Shown here in pieces: positions 25,448 to 33,261 of a stretch of DNA of 50,967 nucleotides. A program made the translations under genes and the position numbers. Within the stretch, counting starts at the first letter, position 1. Each line of letters begins with the position of its first letter. Source of the stretch: Hymenobacter coccineus (GTDB lineage: Bacteria > Bacteroidota > Bacteroidia > Cytophagales > Hymenobacteraceae); the NCBI RefSeq assembly GCF_001816125.1, contig NZ_MDZA01000122.1:1-50967 (forward strand). The letters are read 5' to 3'. Below the pieces are notes generated by a model that was not told where the DNA came from, did no database searches, and saw only the letters and a program-made list of their open reading frames with translations.

Positions 25448-26464
25448 CTATCGTAGTGCGTAAATCCGCTCGATGATTTCCACCACTTTCACGCCGTCCG
25501 CGGCGTTGGTGGAGCCGCCGCGTTGCAGGGTTTCCACCACGTCGTCGATGACGTGGCCGTGGTTGGCGGCCGAGCCCTGGTAGGGGCCGTAATTGTTGGC
25601 GGGGTTGGTGGGGGGCAGCGCGGGCTGGGCGTAATCCTGCACGTGGCAGTACTCAATTTTGTCGAGGTACTGGCCCCCGATTTTTAGGGCCCCGCGGGCG
25701 GCCACCACGGTGAGGGAGCTTTCGAGGTTACGGTCCCACACGGCGGTGCTGTAGCTGAGCGTGCCGCTGCCGCCGCGCACCAGGTCGAACGTGACGAGGC
25801 CGCTGTCCTCAAACTCGGTGATGGCCTGGTGGTTGAAGTTGCGAAAGCGGGCCGAGAGGTTGGCCACGTCGCCGAATACCCAGTACAGCAAGTCCACGAA
25901 ATGGCTGAACTGGGTGAAGAGCGGGCCGCCATCGAGGGCCCCGGTGCCGCGCCAGCCGCCGGGACGGTAGTAGCGGGCGTCGCGGTTCCAGAAGCAGCTG
26001 AGCTGCACCAAATAGATGTCGCCCAACCGGCCCGCGTCCACTAGCTCCTTGAGCCAGGCGGCGGGCGGCGAGTAGCGGTTTTGCATCACGCCAAACACTC
26101 GGCGGCCGGTTTGCTGGGCCGTGTCTAGGATGGCGCGGGCGTCGGCCACAATCAAGGCCATGGGCTTCTCGACCACCACGTGCAGGCCGTGGCGCAAACC
26201 GGCCACCGCCTGCCGGGCGTGCAGCCCGTTGGGCGTCGCTACCGTGAGGACGTCGGCCTGGGGCCCCCGGGCAAGGTATTCTTCGAGCGACGCAAAAAAC
26301 GGCACGCCGGGAAACTCGGCGGCTAGGCCGCCGCGCAGCTCCGGCTGCACGTCAACCAGCGCCACCAACTGGGCCCCGGCGCGGCGGGCCACCAGCGCCG
26401 CGTGGCGCCGGCCGATGTGGCCCACGCCGCAAATGGCAAAGCGAATAGGTAGAGAACCGGTCAA
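25448..26464 (-). CDS. Gfo/Idh/MocA family oxidoreductase
   Basis: 338 aa from the TTG at 26464 (TGSLPIRFAICGVGHIGRRH); an in-frame ATG-less extension to 26545 is unlike the family. NAD-binding FAICGVGHIGRRHA, then TVATPNGLHARQAVAGLRHG, VVVEKPMALIVADA (the EKP lysine) and GGPLFTQFSHFVDLLYWVFG. The pattern is closest to WlbA/WbpB-type enzymes that oxidise C3 of UDP-sugars. The nearby DegT aminotransferase on the same strand supports a keto-then-amino sugar route, but no substrate can be proved from sequence. Confidence 0.88.
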   Translation of the reverse strand: MTGSLPIRFAICGVGHIGRRHAALVARRAGAQLVALVDVQPELRGGLAAEFPGVPFFASLEEYLARGPQADVLTVATPNGLHARQAVAGLRHGLHVVVEKPMALIVADARAILDTAQQTGRRVFGVMQNRYSPPAAWLKELVDAGRLGDIYLVQLSCFWNRDARYYRPGGWRGTGALDGGPLFTQFSHFVDLLYWVFGDVANLSARFRNFNHQAITEFEDSGLVTFDLVRGGSGTLSYSTAVWDRNLESSLTVVAARGALKIGGQYLDKIEYCHVQDYAQPALPPTNPANNYGPYQGSAANHGHVIDDVVETLQRGGSTNAADGVKVVEIIERIYALR

Positions 26465-26686
26465 AAACGTAAGGCCAAAAGCAAAATTATCGGAGGAAAC
26501 CGCGCCAATTCCATTAAACCACCCGGTGCATTTGATACTAAACAACGTCCACAGTAAGTCATCCCAATACGATGGCTGGGAGCAGTCCCAATAGCAACAG
26601 TCACGTAATCATAAGCTCATACCTCCTTCGCAAAACCGATGACAGCGTTGCCACGAAGAATGGCATTGCATAAAGCGCCAATGCTA

Positions 26687-26857
26687 TCAAAAGAGCCATA
26701 AATAATTCTCCGCTTCGCCCCTGCTTCCCCTTGGTGCGGCCGCTTTGATTGCGGCGTTCAGCGGCGCTGTCCACATCCAATAACCGGCGGCGGTAGTACC
26801 TAACAAAGCGGTGCAAATGATGTTGCGGCGGGTGAACGGGGGCTTATTAATTTTCAT
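26687..26857 (-). CDS. tiny Tat-signal-like or membrane-anchored protein
   Basis: 56 aa from an ATG at 26857, only 6 bases after the aminotransferase stop. The N-terminus MKINKPPFTRRNIICTALLG has a twin-arginine followed by a hydrophobic stretch (TTAAGYWMWTAPL), like a Tat signal, but almost nothing follows it. A second overlapping frame (ATG at 26699, stop at 26601) would encode a 32-residue hydrophobic peptide. It may be a decayed remnant of a secreted protein or a small membrane protein of the operon. Confidence 0.35.
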   Translation of the reverse strand: MKINKPPFTRRNIICTALLGTTAAGYWMWTAPLNAAIKAAAPRGSRGEAENYLWLF

Positions 26858-26863
26858 ATCACC

Positions 26864-28015
26864 TTATTTCCGACCGTCGAAAAAGCAACCCACTGCCTCT
26901 CCTATGTAATTTACCTGGTCCGCCGTCAGTAGCGGGTGTAAGGGCAGCGAGAGCACCGTTTCGCACAGCCGCTCGGCCACCGGAAACTGGCCGGCCCGGT
27001 AGCCCAAGTAGGCGTAGGCGGGCTGCTGATGCGCCGGCACCGGATAGTAGACCGCTGTGGGCACACCACACTGATATAGGTGGTCGCGCAGGGCATCGCG
27101 GCGGCCGGGGCCCTCTACCTGCACGGTGTACTGGTGGAATACGTGGCTGCTACGTGCGTCGCGGGCCGGAATTGTAAGGCCGGGCACATCGCCCAGGGCC
27201 CCGTCGTAGCGGGCTGCCACGGCTTGGCGGGCGGCGGTGTTGGCGGGCAGCTGGCGCAGCTTCACGCGCAGCAGCGCGGCTTGCAGCGTGTCTAGGCGCG
27301 AGTTGAGGCCGATACGCTGGTGGTGGTATTTCTGGCTCTGGCCGTGGTTAGCCAGCTGCTGGAGCAGCGCGGCGCGGGCCAGGTCGCGGGTGAGTAGGGC
27401 CCCACCGTCGCCCAGGGCCCCCAGGTTTTTCGAGGGGAAAAACGACGTAGTGCCCACCGCGCCCACCGCGCCGGCGTGGACCACTTCGCCGCTAGCAAAT
27501 TGAAACGTGGCCCCCAGCGCCTGGGCGTTGTCCTCAATTAGGGCCACGCCGTGGGCAGCAGCTAGGGCCCCCAGCGCTTCCAAATCAGCACATTGCCCAA
27601 ACAGGTGCACGGCGATGATGGCCCCGGTGCGCGGCGTGAGGGCCGCCGATACGGCCGCCGGGTCGAGGTTGAACGTGTCGGGGCGCACGTCGGCCAGCAC
27701 GGGGCACAGGCCCAGCAGGGCGGCGGCCTCCAGCGTGGCCACGTAGGTGAAGGCAGGCACGATGACCTCCGCCCCCACCGGCAAATTCAGACTCAGCAGC
27801 GCCAGCGTGAGGGCGTCGGTACCGCTGGCGCAGGGCACCACGTGCGCCCCGCCGAGGTAAGCCCCCAGCTCAGCCGCAAACTGCCCCACGGCGAGCCCCT
27901 GGATAAATGCCGCTTCTTCTAATACCTCGCGCATGGCCTCGTCGAGGGCCGGTTGCAGGGCCGCGTGCTCGGCGGCCAATTCGAGCAGACGGATGGGGAT
28001 AGGCGGCGGGGTCAA
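26864..28015 (-). CDS. DegT/DnrJ/EryC1/StrS sugar aminotransferase
   Basis: 383 aa from the TTG at 28015. The upstream GTG at 28069 is in frame but lies before the candidate promoter, so I prefer 28015. Motifs: FIQGLAVGQFAAELGAYLGG, CASGTDALTLAL, VPAFTYVATLEAAALLG, IEDNAQALGATF and the PLP-lysine segment SFFPSKNLGALGDGGALLT. It transfers an amino group from glutamate to a keto nucleotide sugar. With the Gfo/Idh gene at 25448 it may build a 3-amino sugar (WlbA/WlbC-like), a second special sugar beside pseudaminic acid. Confidence 0.9.
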   Translation of the reverse strand: MTPPPIPIRLLELAAEHAALQPALDEAMREVLEEAAFIQGLAVGQFAAELGAYLGGAHVVPCASGTDALTLALLSLNLPVGAEVIVPAFTYVATLEAAALLGLCPVLADVRPDTFNLDPAAVSAALTPRTGAIIAVHLFGQCADLEALGALAAAHGVALIEDNAQALGATFQFASGEVVHAGAVGAVGTTSFFPSKNLGALGDGGALLTRDLARAALLQQLANHGQSQKYHHQRIGLNSRLDTLQAALLRVKLRQLPANTAARQAVAARYDGALGDVPGLTIPARDARSSHVFHQYTVQVEGPGRRDALRDHLYQCGVPTAVYYPVPAHQQPAYAYLGYRAGQFPVAERLCETVLSLPLHPLLTADQVNYIGEAVGCFFDGRK

Positions 28016-28044
28016 GCGCAAAATAAGCGGGTAAGCGGGGTGGG

Positions 28045-28052
28045 CAAAGGTA
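28045..28052 (-). promoter_or_regulatory. candidate -7 box TACCTTTG for the aminotransferase
   Basis: On the minus strand TACCTTTG reads at 28052-28045, about 30 bases before the TTG start at 28015. It argues against the longer GTG start. Confidence 0.55.
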
Positions 28053-28069
28053 ACCGGGCGGGGCCCCAC

Positions 28070-28962
28070 TCAGGCAGCCAGCGCCCGCAGCAGCCACAGC
28101 AGCTTCAGCGCGTCGAGGGCCGCGAGGCGCGGCCGGGGCCCCAGCAGGTGGCGGCGCAGGGCCGGGGCCGCCGCGCCCAGGACTGCCTGCGCCACCGGGG
28201 CCAGGCCGGCGCGGCGCAGCCGCCGGGCCACTTGCACCAACCGAGCGCCGGGTTCCACGCGGCCCTGACGCAGCAGCTGGGCCAGGTTACGCACCGCCTG
28301 CTCCGATTTCTCGAGGAAAACCGCGGCCGTTTCAAGCCCCGCGTGCCGCACGGGGTTATCGAGGTGGTGCACAGGCACGGCGGCGGCGGCCAGCTGCCAG
28401 CCCAACTGGGTATCCTCGTGGCCGTAGCCGCGCAGGCTTTCATCCAACGGAAACCGCAGCAGCAATTCCTTACTGATCAATAGATTATTTACCAACAGCT
28501 GGCTATAAGGCGCGGCCTGGCGCTGGGTCGCCGGGCGCACCTCACGCGCTTGCCCGTAGCGCCAGCGCAGGCGCAGCGCTGGGTCGGCTGGGGCCCCGGG
28601 GCGTAGCACACGCCACCGGCCAGCACCGGGGCCCCACCCAGGGCAGCGGCATAGCGGGCCAAGAACTGGCCGTCGGGCAGTTGGCCGGTGTTGTCGAGCA
28701 GCAGCAGCCACTCGTGCCGGGCCCCGGCGGCCAGCTGGTTGCGCACGGCGGCGCGGCCCACGTTGCGCGGCAACTCCTGGTAACGCACGCCGAGCAGGGC
28801 CCCCAGGGGCTGGTTCAGGCAGCGGCAGGTTTCGTCCGAGCCGTCATCCAATAAATAGATTTCGAGGGCCCCGGGCCACTGCGGCGCCTGCGCCAGCAGC
28901 GCCTCAATTAATTCTGCCACCGGCCGGTTGTACACCGGAATTAATACCGACAAGCCGGGCAT
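28070..28962 (-). pseudogene. GT2 family glycosyltransferase, frameshifted
   Basis: From the ATG at 28962 the frame reads LSVLIPVYNRPVAELIEALL, IYLLDDGSDETCRCLN (DDGS donor site) and RNVGRAAVRNQLAAGARHEW up to VCYAPG. It is then lost at the GGGGCCCCGGGG tract (28590-28601 on the plus strand). One base out of register it continues QAAPYSQLLVNNLLISKELL, LRGYGHEDTQLGWQLAAA (the ED acceptor motif) and a basic C-terminal helix region, ending at 28070. One extra base in the tract restores a GT2 of about 297 aa. All conserved GT2 motifs survive on either side, so the break is recent, switchable or a sequencing error. Confidence 0.85.
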
Positions 28963-28974
28963 GGCGGGCGTTAA

Positions 28975-29652
28975 TTAATTGCGGGCCGAATCCAGCAGGG
29001 CCCCGTCCTGGCACGTGAGCACGCGGTGCGGATACTTCTCAATCACCTGGAAATTGTGCGTGGCCATGAGAATAGCGGTGCCGGCGTAATTAATTTCCGT
29101 AAATAATTGCATGATGCTATCGGCCACTTCCGGGTCGAGGTTGCCGGTGGGCTCGTCGGCCAGCAGTAGTGTCGGCTCGTTCAATAGGGCCCGGGCAATG
29201 ACCACGCGCTGCTGCTCGCCGCCTGAGAGGCGGTGCGGCATCCGATTGGCGGCGCTGCTTAGGCCCACACGGCCCAGCACGTCGGCAATGCGCTGCTGCT
29301 TGCGGGCCTTGCCCCGCCAGCCGGTGGCGTTGAGCACGAACAGCAGGTTTTCGGCCACCGTGCGGTCAGGCAGCAGCTGAAAGTCTTGGAACACGATGCC
29401 CAGGCGGCGGCGCAAATACGGCACCTTGCCCACGGGCAGCCGCGGCAGCGCAAAGCCCGCCACGGTGCCGGTGCCCACCAGCAGCGGCAGGTCGGCGTAC
29501 AGGGTTTTGAGCAGCGACGACTTGCCCGAGCCGGTGCGGCCCACCAAATAAGCAAAGTCACTCTTTTCCAGCGCAAACGACACGCCTTGCAGCACCGCCT
29601 GCGTTTCCTGCATCACGGTGGCGTCGCGCAGCTCAACGATTAATTCGGACAT
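28975..29652 (-). CDS. ftsE: FtsE-like ABC transporter ATPase
   Basis: 225 aa. A complete ABC ATPase: Walker [12 protein letters not shown]-loop [19 protein letters not shown], signature [17 protein letters not shown], Walker [15 protein letters not shown] and H-loop MATHN. Length and the [11 protein letters not shown] phrase are typical of FtsE, which with FtsX controls peptidoglycan hydrolases at the division site. No ftsX is adjacent here, so a MacB/LolD-type partner cannot be excluded. It ends 13 bases upstream of the GT2 start on the same strand. Confidence 0.82.
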   Translation of the reverse strand: MSELIVELRDATVMQETQAVLQGVSFALEKSDFAYLVGRTGSGKSSLLKTLYADLPLLVGTGTVAGFALPRLPVGKVPYLRRRLGIVFQDFQLLPDRTVAENLLFVLNATGWRGKARKQQRIADVLGRVGLSSAANRMPHRLSGGEQQRVVIARALLNEPTLLLADEPTGNLDPEVADSIMQLFTEINYAGTAILMATHNFQVIEKYPHRVLTCQDGALLDSARN

Positions 29653-29661
29653 CGCGCAATG

Positions 29662-29865
29662 TTAAATCGTGAGCGGGCGGAGCTTGCCAAATTCCAACTC
29701 GGAAATAACGGCCGCCAGCGCCGTTTCCTTGCCCTCCAGGCCGTAGCGGTGCAAATCCTTCAGCGGCCGGTCGGCCCGGAAATAGGCAATGAGCACAAAC
29801 TGCTCGTCGCGGAGCTGGATATAATCAGGGATTTTAGCCTTGCCCTTTACTTTGATGATATACAT
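29662..29865 (-). CDS. small conserved-looking hypothetical protein
   Basis: 67 aa from the ATG at 29865, directly upstream of the ftsE-like gene (9-base gap), so probably cotranscribed. It opens YIIKVKGKAKIPDYIQLRDE and contains YFRADRPLKDLHRYGL. No cysteines, membrane span or known motif. The protein-like composition and operon position support it being real; I do not recognise a function. Confidence 0.65.
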   Translation of the reverse strand: MYIIKVKGKAKIPDYIQLRDEQFVLIAYFRADRPLKDLHRYGLEGKETALAAVISELEFGKLRPLTI

Positions 29866-29870
29866 ATTAA

Positions 29871-29982
29871 TTAATGTGAAAATGTGCGGGATGCAGAGAT
29901 GTAAAGAATGGAGAAATTATTAATTCGTACTTGAATCAAACGCATTTTCACCTTTCCACATCCGCCACATTTTCACATTTAA
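29871..29982. repeat. inverted repeat pair with ATGTGAAAATGTG arms
   Basis: TTAATGTGAAAATGTG followed by CGGGATG (29871-29893) is matched on the other strand at 29959-29982 by the complement of TTAAATGTGAAAATGTG plus GCGGATG. The pair fills the gap between fsa and the small protein gene, ending at the fsa stop codon. Confidence 0.7.
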
Positions 29983-30639
29983 TTACGCATTCACCTTGGC
30001 GTGGTCGGCCAAGAAAGTCGCCAGGCCCTTGTCGGTAAGCGGGTGGTTGAGCAGGCCCAGGATGACGCTGAGCGGGCAGGTAACCACATCGGCCCCAATC
30101 TCGGCGCACTGGATGAGGTGCGGCACGTGGCGCACCGAGGCGGCCAGCACCTGGGTTTCGTAGCCGTAGTTGCCGTAGATCTGCACGATCTGCTCGATGA
30201 GTTGGAGGCCATCGGCCCCAATGTCGTCGAGGCGGCCCACGAAGGGCGACACGTAGGTAGCGCCGGCCTTGGCGGCCAGCAGGGCCTGCCCGGCCGTGAA
30301 CACCAGCGTGCAGTTGGTTTTGATGCCCTTGTCGGAGAAGTAGCGGATGGCCTTCACACCGTCGCGGATCATGGGCACTTTCACCACAATGTTGGGGTGC
30401 AAGTCGGCCAATACCTCGCCCTCGCGGATGATGCTGTTATAGTCGGTAGCAATTACTTCGGCCGACACGTCGCCGTCCACCAGCTCGCAAATGTGGCGGT
30501 AGTGGCCCAGCACGCTGTCGACGCCGCGCACGCCTTCTTTGGCCATGAGCGAGGGGTTGGTGGTCACGCCGTCGAGGACGCCCAGCTCCACGGCTTCGCG
30601 GATTTCGGCAATGTTGGCGGTGTCGAGGAAGAACTTCAT
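29983..30639 (-). CDS. fsa: fructose-6-phosphate aldolase / small transaldolase
   Basis: 218 aa, the length of the short transaldolase (FSA/TalC) subfamily. [43 protein letters not shown] with Schiff-base lysine K87, and [20 protein letters not shown] are diagnostic. It interconverts fructose 6-phosphate with dihydroxyacetone and glyceraldehyde 3-phosphate, or acts as transaldolase in the pentose phosphate pathway. Single-gene unit with its own candidate promoter at 30757. Confidence 0.93.
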   Translation of the reverse strand: MKFFLDTANIAEIREAVELGVLDGVTTNPSLMAKEGVRGVDSVLGHYRHICELVDGDVSAEVIATDYNSIIREGEVLADLHPNIVVKVPMIRDGVKAIRYFSDKGIKTNCTLVFTAGQALLAAKAGATYVSPFVGRLDDIGADGLQLIEQIVQIYGNYGYETQVLAASVRHVPHLIQCAEIGADVVTCPLSVILGLLNHPLTDKGLATFLADHAKVNA

Positions 30640-30641
30640 GT

Positions 30642-30740
30642 TTAAGCTGTTAGCGGATGGCTATTAGCTGTTAGCTGCTTTTTCAAACCGGCTACCAGAA
30701 CAAAAGCTAACGGCTAACGGCTGCCAGCTAACAGCTAATA
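30642..30740. repeat. inverted repeat, family B (GCTGTTAGC)
   Basis: TATTAGCTGTTAGCTG at 30662-30677 is perfectly complementary to 30725-30740, with further GCTGTTAGC/GCTAACGGC words on both sides. It lies in the fsa leader. A related sequence (TTAAGCTGTT then GGCTATTA and TTAGCTTTTTC) is found at 47713-47750. Confidence 0.7.
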
Positions 30741-30756
30741 CAAAAAGAATCGGCCC

Positions 30757-30764
30757 CAAAGCTA
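30757..30764 (-). promoter_or_regulatory. candidate -7 box TAGCTTTG for fsa
   Basis: TAGCTTTG on the minus strand, 117 bases upstream of the fsa ATG. It lies inside a longer hairpin (TCGGCCCC at 30750-30757 pairing with 30804-30811). Confidence 0.4.
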
Positions 30765-30824
30765 CTCGCTGCCTCGCCAGAAAGCGAAACGGAGCAGCGC
30801 CGGGGCCGACGGGAAAGGACAAAA

Positions 30825-30919
30825 AAAAGCAAGCCAAAATCGCACCGCATCGACCGCCTACCCTTGCTACCTTCCGGTCCTGGGGGAGTTCAGCAGGAGC
30901 TGGTCGTTCTGACTTGCCG
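30825..30919 (-). ncRNA. ffs: signal recognition particle RNA, small bacterial type (4.5S)
   Basis: On the minus strand the conserved Ffh-binding apical domain CCAGGACCGGAAGGTAGCA reads from 30883 to 30865 within a foldable RNA. The 5' GCAAGTC (from 30917) pairs with the 3' GGCTTGC (to 30829), which is followed by T8 as an intrinsic terminator. Length of about 90-95 bases fits the short SRP RNA without an Alu domain. A TACCTTTG box sits at 30930-30923 just upstream. It works with Ffh, encoded at 4160-5524. Confidence 0.93.
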
Positions 30920-30922
30920 CTG

Positions 30923-30930
30923 CAAAGGTA
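30923..30930 (-). promoter_or_regulatory. candidate -7 box TACCTTTG for SRP RNA
   Basis: A full match to TAnnTTTG, placed about 5 bases before the inferred RNA 5' end at 30917-30919. Confidence 0.7.
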
Positions 30931-31139
30931 ATCACAGATTAGCCTCATTAACCGTGATGGCGCTGATTGCATGCCTGCCTTCTTCCGGTTGACCATAATT
31001 ACGCTGCTCCATAGCATTGTCTATCAATAATTTGTACTCGTCTGAACCAGCAAAAAAAATCAGCGTCATCACGGTTAATCACGGCTAATCTGTGATGGAA
31101 TGGGCGAAATCACGGTTAATCTGCATAATCAGCGATTAG
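30931..31139. repeat. 10-bp-phased GATT/AATC inverted repeat, family C (copy 1)
   Basis: Left arm 30931-30968 (ATCACAGATTAGCC, then CATTAACCGTGATGGCGCTG and ATT) is the near-complement of 31058-31096. AATC words recur at 31058, 31077, 31087, 31108, 31118 and 31127, i.e. on a register of about 10 bp. The loop region is distinct and contains a 45-codon frame on the minus strand (31069-30932). It separates the SRP RNA promoter from guaA. Confidence 0.8.
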
Positions 31140-31144
31140 CTTTG
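31137..31144 (+). promoter_or_regulatory. candidate -7 box TAGCTTTG for guaA, near-leaderless
   Basis: TAGCTTTG ends 4 bases before the guaA ATG at 31149, overlapping the last unit of the family C repeat. The transcript would start at or very near the start codon. Confidence 0.6.
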
Positions 31145-31148
31145 TGGC

Positions 31149-32684
31149 ATGGAACGTATCGTCATTTTGGATTTTGGCTCGCAGTACACCCAGCTCATTG
31201 CCCGGCGCATCCGCGAGCTGCACGTCTTCTGCGAAATTCACCCCTACACCCACGCCCCGACCCTCGCCCTGAGCGACGACATTCGGGGCGTTGTGCTGTC
31301 CGGCTCGCCCTGCTCGGTGCGCGACGCCGACGCCCCCAACCCCGACCTGGGCCACTTGCTGGGCCACGTGCCGGTGCTGGGCGTGTGCTACGGGGCCCAG
31401 CTGCTGGCCCAGCAGGGCGGCGGCGAAGTGCTGCCCGCTACCATCCGCGAGTACGGCCGCGCCCGCCTGTCGCACCTTAACCAGCACCACCCGCTGCTGC
31501 ACGGCCTCACGCCCGGCTCGCAGGTGTGGATGTCGCACGGCGACACCATTAAAACGCTGCCGGAAGGCTTCCTGGCCATTGCCGGCACGCCCGACGTGCA
31601 GGTGGCGGCCTACGAAATCGAAGGCCAGGCCACCTACGGCATCCAGTTCCACCCCGAGGTGACGCACTCCACCGAAGGCAAGCAGCTGATAAAAAACTTT
31701 GTCGTTGACATCTGCGGCTGCGCCCAGAGCTGGACGCCCGAGCACTTCGTGGATTCGGCCGTAGCGGCGCTGCAAAACACCATCGGCCCCGACGACCAAG
31801 TGATTCTCGGCCTCTCGGGCGGCGTGGACAGCAGCGTGGCGGCGCTGCTGCTGCACCGCGCCATCGGGCCCCGGCTGCACGGCATTTTCGTGGATAACGG
31901 CCTACTGCGGCAGGACGAGTTTGCCTCGGTGCTGAAGGCCTACGAGGGCCTGGGCCTGAACGTGACCGGCGTGGAGGCCAGCAGCGAGTTCTACACCGCC
32001 CTGGCCGGCCTCTCCGACCCCGAGCAGAAGCGCAAGGCCATCGGCCGCACCTTCATCGAGGTGTTCGACCGCGAGGCGCAGAAGGTAGAAGGGGCCCGCT
32101 GGCTGGCCCAGGGCACCATTTACCCCGACGTGATTGAGTCGGTATCGGTACATGGCTCATCGGTGACCATCAAAAGCCACCACAACGTGGGCGGCTTGCC
32201 CGAGAAGATGAACCTCAAAATTGTGGAGCCGCTGCGCATGCTCTTCAAGGACGAGGTGCGCGAGGTGGGCGCCACGCTGGGCCTGCCCGGCGAAATCCTG
32301 AACCGCCACCCCTTCCCGGGCCCCGGCCTGGGCATCCGCATCCTCGGCGACATCACGCCCGAGAAAGTAGACCTGCTCCAGCGCGCCGACGGCGTATTTA
32401 TTAACCTGCTAAAGGAGCACGGCCTGTACGATAAAGTGTGGCAGGCCGGCGTGATGCTGCTGCCCGTGCAAAGCGTGGGCGTAATGGGCGACGAGCGCAC
32501 CTACGAGCGGGTAGTGGCCCTGCGCGCCGTGACCAGCGTGGACGGCATGACCGCCGACTGGGCGCACCTCCCCTACGAGTTCCTGGCCGAGGTTAGCAAC
32601 AAGATTATCAACCAGGTGCGGGGCATCAACCGCGTGGTGTACGACATTTCCAGCAAGCCCCCGGCGACGATTGAGTGGGAATAA
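31149..32684 (+). CDS. guaA: GMP synthase (glutamine-hydrolysing)
   Basis: 511 aa, family length. The N-terminal class I glutamine amidotransferase has [14 protein letters not shown] with nucleophile C80 and [11 protein letters not shown] for the His/Glu. The ATP-pyrophosphatase domain follows with P-loop [16 protein letters not shown], and then the dimerisation domain ([16 protein letters not shown]). The protein ends KPPATIEWE as usual. It converts XMP to GMP with glutamine and ATP. The stop codon is followed within 4 bases by a repeat arm of the GxxExxY cassette. Confidence 0.98.
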   Translation: MERIVILDFGSQYTQLIARRIRELHVFCEIHPYTHAPTLALSDDIRGVVLSGSPCSVRDADAPNPDLGHLLGHVPVLGVCYGAQLLAQQGGGEVLPATIREYGRARLSHLNQHHPLLHGLTPGSQVWMSHGDTIKTLPEGFLAIAGTPDVQVAAYEIEGQATYGIQFHPEVTHSTEGKQLIKNFVVDICGCAQSWTPEHFVDSAVAALQNTIGPDDQVILGLSGGVDSSVAALLLHRAIGPRLHGIFVDNGLLRQDEFASVLKAYEGLGLNVTGVEASSEFYTALAGLSDPEQKRKAIGRTFIEVFDREAQKVEGARWLAQGTIYPDVIESVSVHGSSVTIKSHHNVGGLPEKMNLKIVEPLRMLFKDEVREVGATLGLPGEILNRHPFPGPGLGIRILGDITPEKVDLLQRADGVFINLLKEHGLYDKVWQAGVMLLPVQSVGVMGDERTYERVVALRAVTSVDGMTADWAHLPYEFLAEVSNKIINQVRGINRVVYDISSKPPATIEWE

Positions 32685-32737
32685 ATGATCACGGATTTTG
32701 CGGATTAAGACGGATTGGTCGGATTTTGGGGACGATT

Positions 32738-32745
32738 TACCTTTG
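32738..32745 (+). promoter_or_regulatory. candidate promoter, -7 box TACCTTTG
   Basis: TACCTTTG begins at the inner end of the left arm, with ATTG at 32714-32717 about 20 bases upstream as a possible -33 element. It is 32 bases before the GxxExxY ATG. Confidence 0.65.
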
Positions 32746-32777
32746 AGCTGCTTTATTTAATTAAATGTTTTGTTACT

Positions 32778-33164
32778 ATGTTGTTGGATACGCGCCACAA
32801 TGCGGTGACAAAAGAAATTATTGGCGGAGCAATGCGAGTGCATTCAGCATTGGGCAGCGGCTTTCCTGAAAATATTTATCACCGGTCGTTGTCGTTAGAA
32901 ATGACAAGGGCTGGCTTAGCCTTTGAGTCAGAAGTTCATTTGCCGGTATTCTACTTGGAAACACAAGTGGGGGCCAGGCGAGTAGATTTCTTGGTTGATG
33001 ATTGTGTCTTAGTTGAAATAAAAGCGCTGACTGAATTAAATCCGCTCAACCACGCTCAAATCATTAATTACCTGAATGCCTATCGGCTAGAAGTGGGCTT
33101 GCTCATCAATTTCGGTGAGGCCAGCCTCTGCTTCAAACGCTTCGTCCGCAGCCATTCCCGCTGA
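32778..33164 (+). CDS. GxxExxY protein, PD-(D/E)XK nuclease fold
   Basis: 128 aa from the ATG at 32778, the usual size. It has the family motif GFPENIY (G28, E31, Y34) and a PD-(D/E)XK-type active site: D70 in RRVDFLVDD and E80-I-K82 in VLVEIKAL, followed by the Q/Y helix HAQIINYLNAY. The fold is that of nucleases; a cellular role for the family is not established. It is the only gene inside an inverted-repeat cassette and has its own promoter box next to the left arm. Confidence 0.9.
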   Translation: MLLDTRHNAVTKEIIGGAMRVHSALGSGFPENIYHRSLSLEMTRAGLAFESEVHLPVFYLETQVGARRVDFLVDDCVLVEIKALTELNPLNHAQIINYLNAYRLEVGLLINFGEASLCFKRFVRSHSR

Positions 33165-33261
33165 TACTCTAAGAAACAACACAATAGGAATCCCCAACGC
33201 CAAAACAGGCAAAAGAAATCGTCCCCAAAATCCGATTAATCCGCCTTAATCCACATAATCC

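Noticed and set aside
31058..31139. possible CRISPR array because of regular short repeats
   Set aside because: The period is only about 10 bp, there are no unique spacers of 30 bp and no cas genes.
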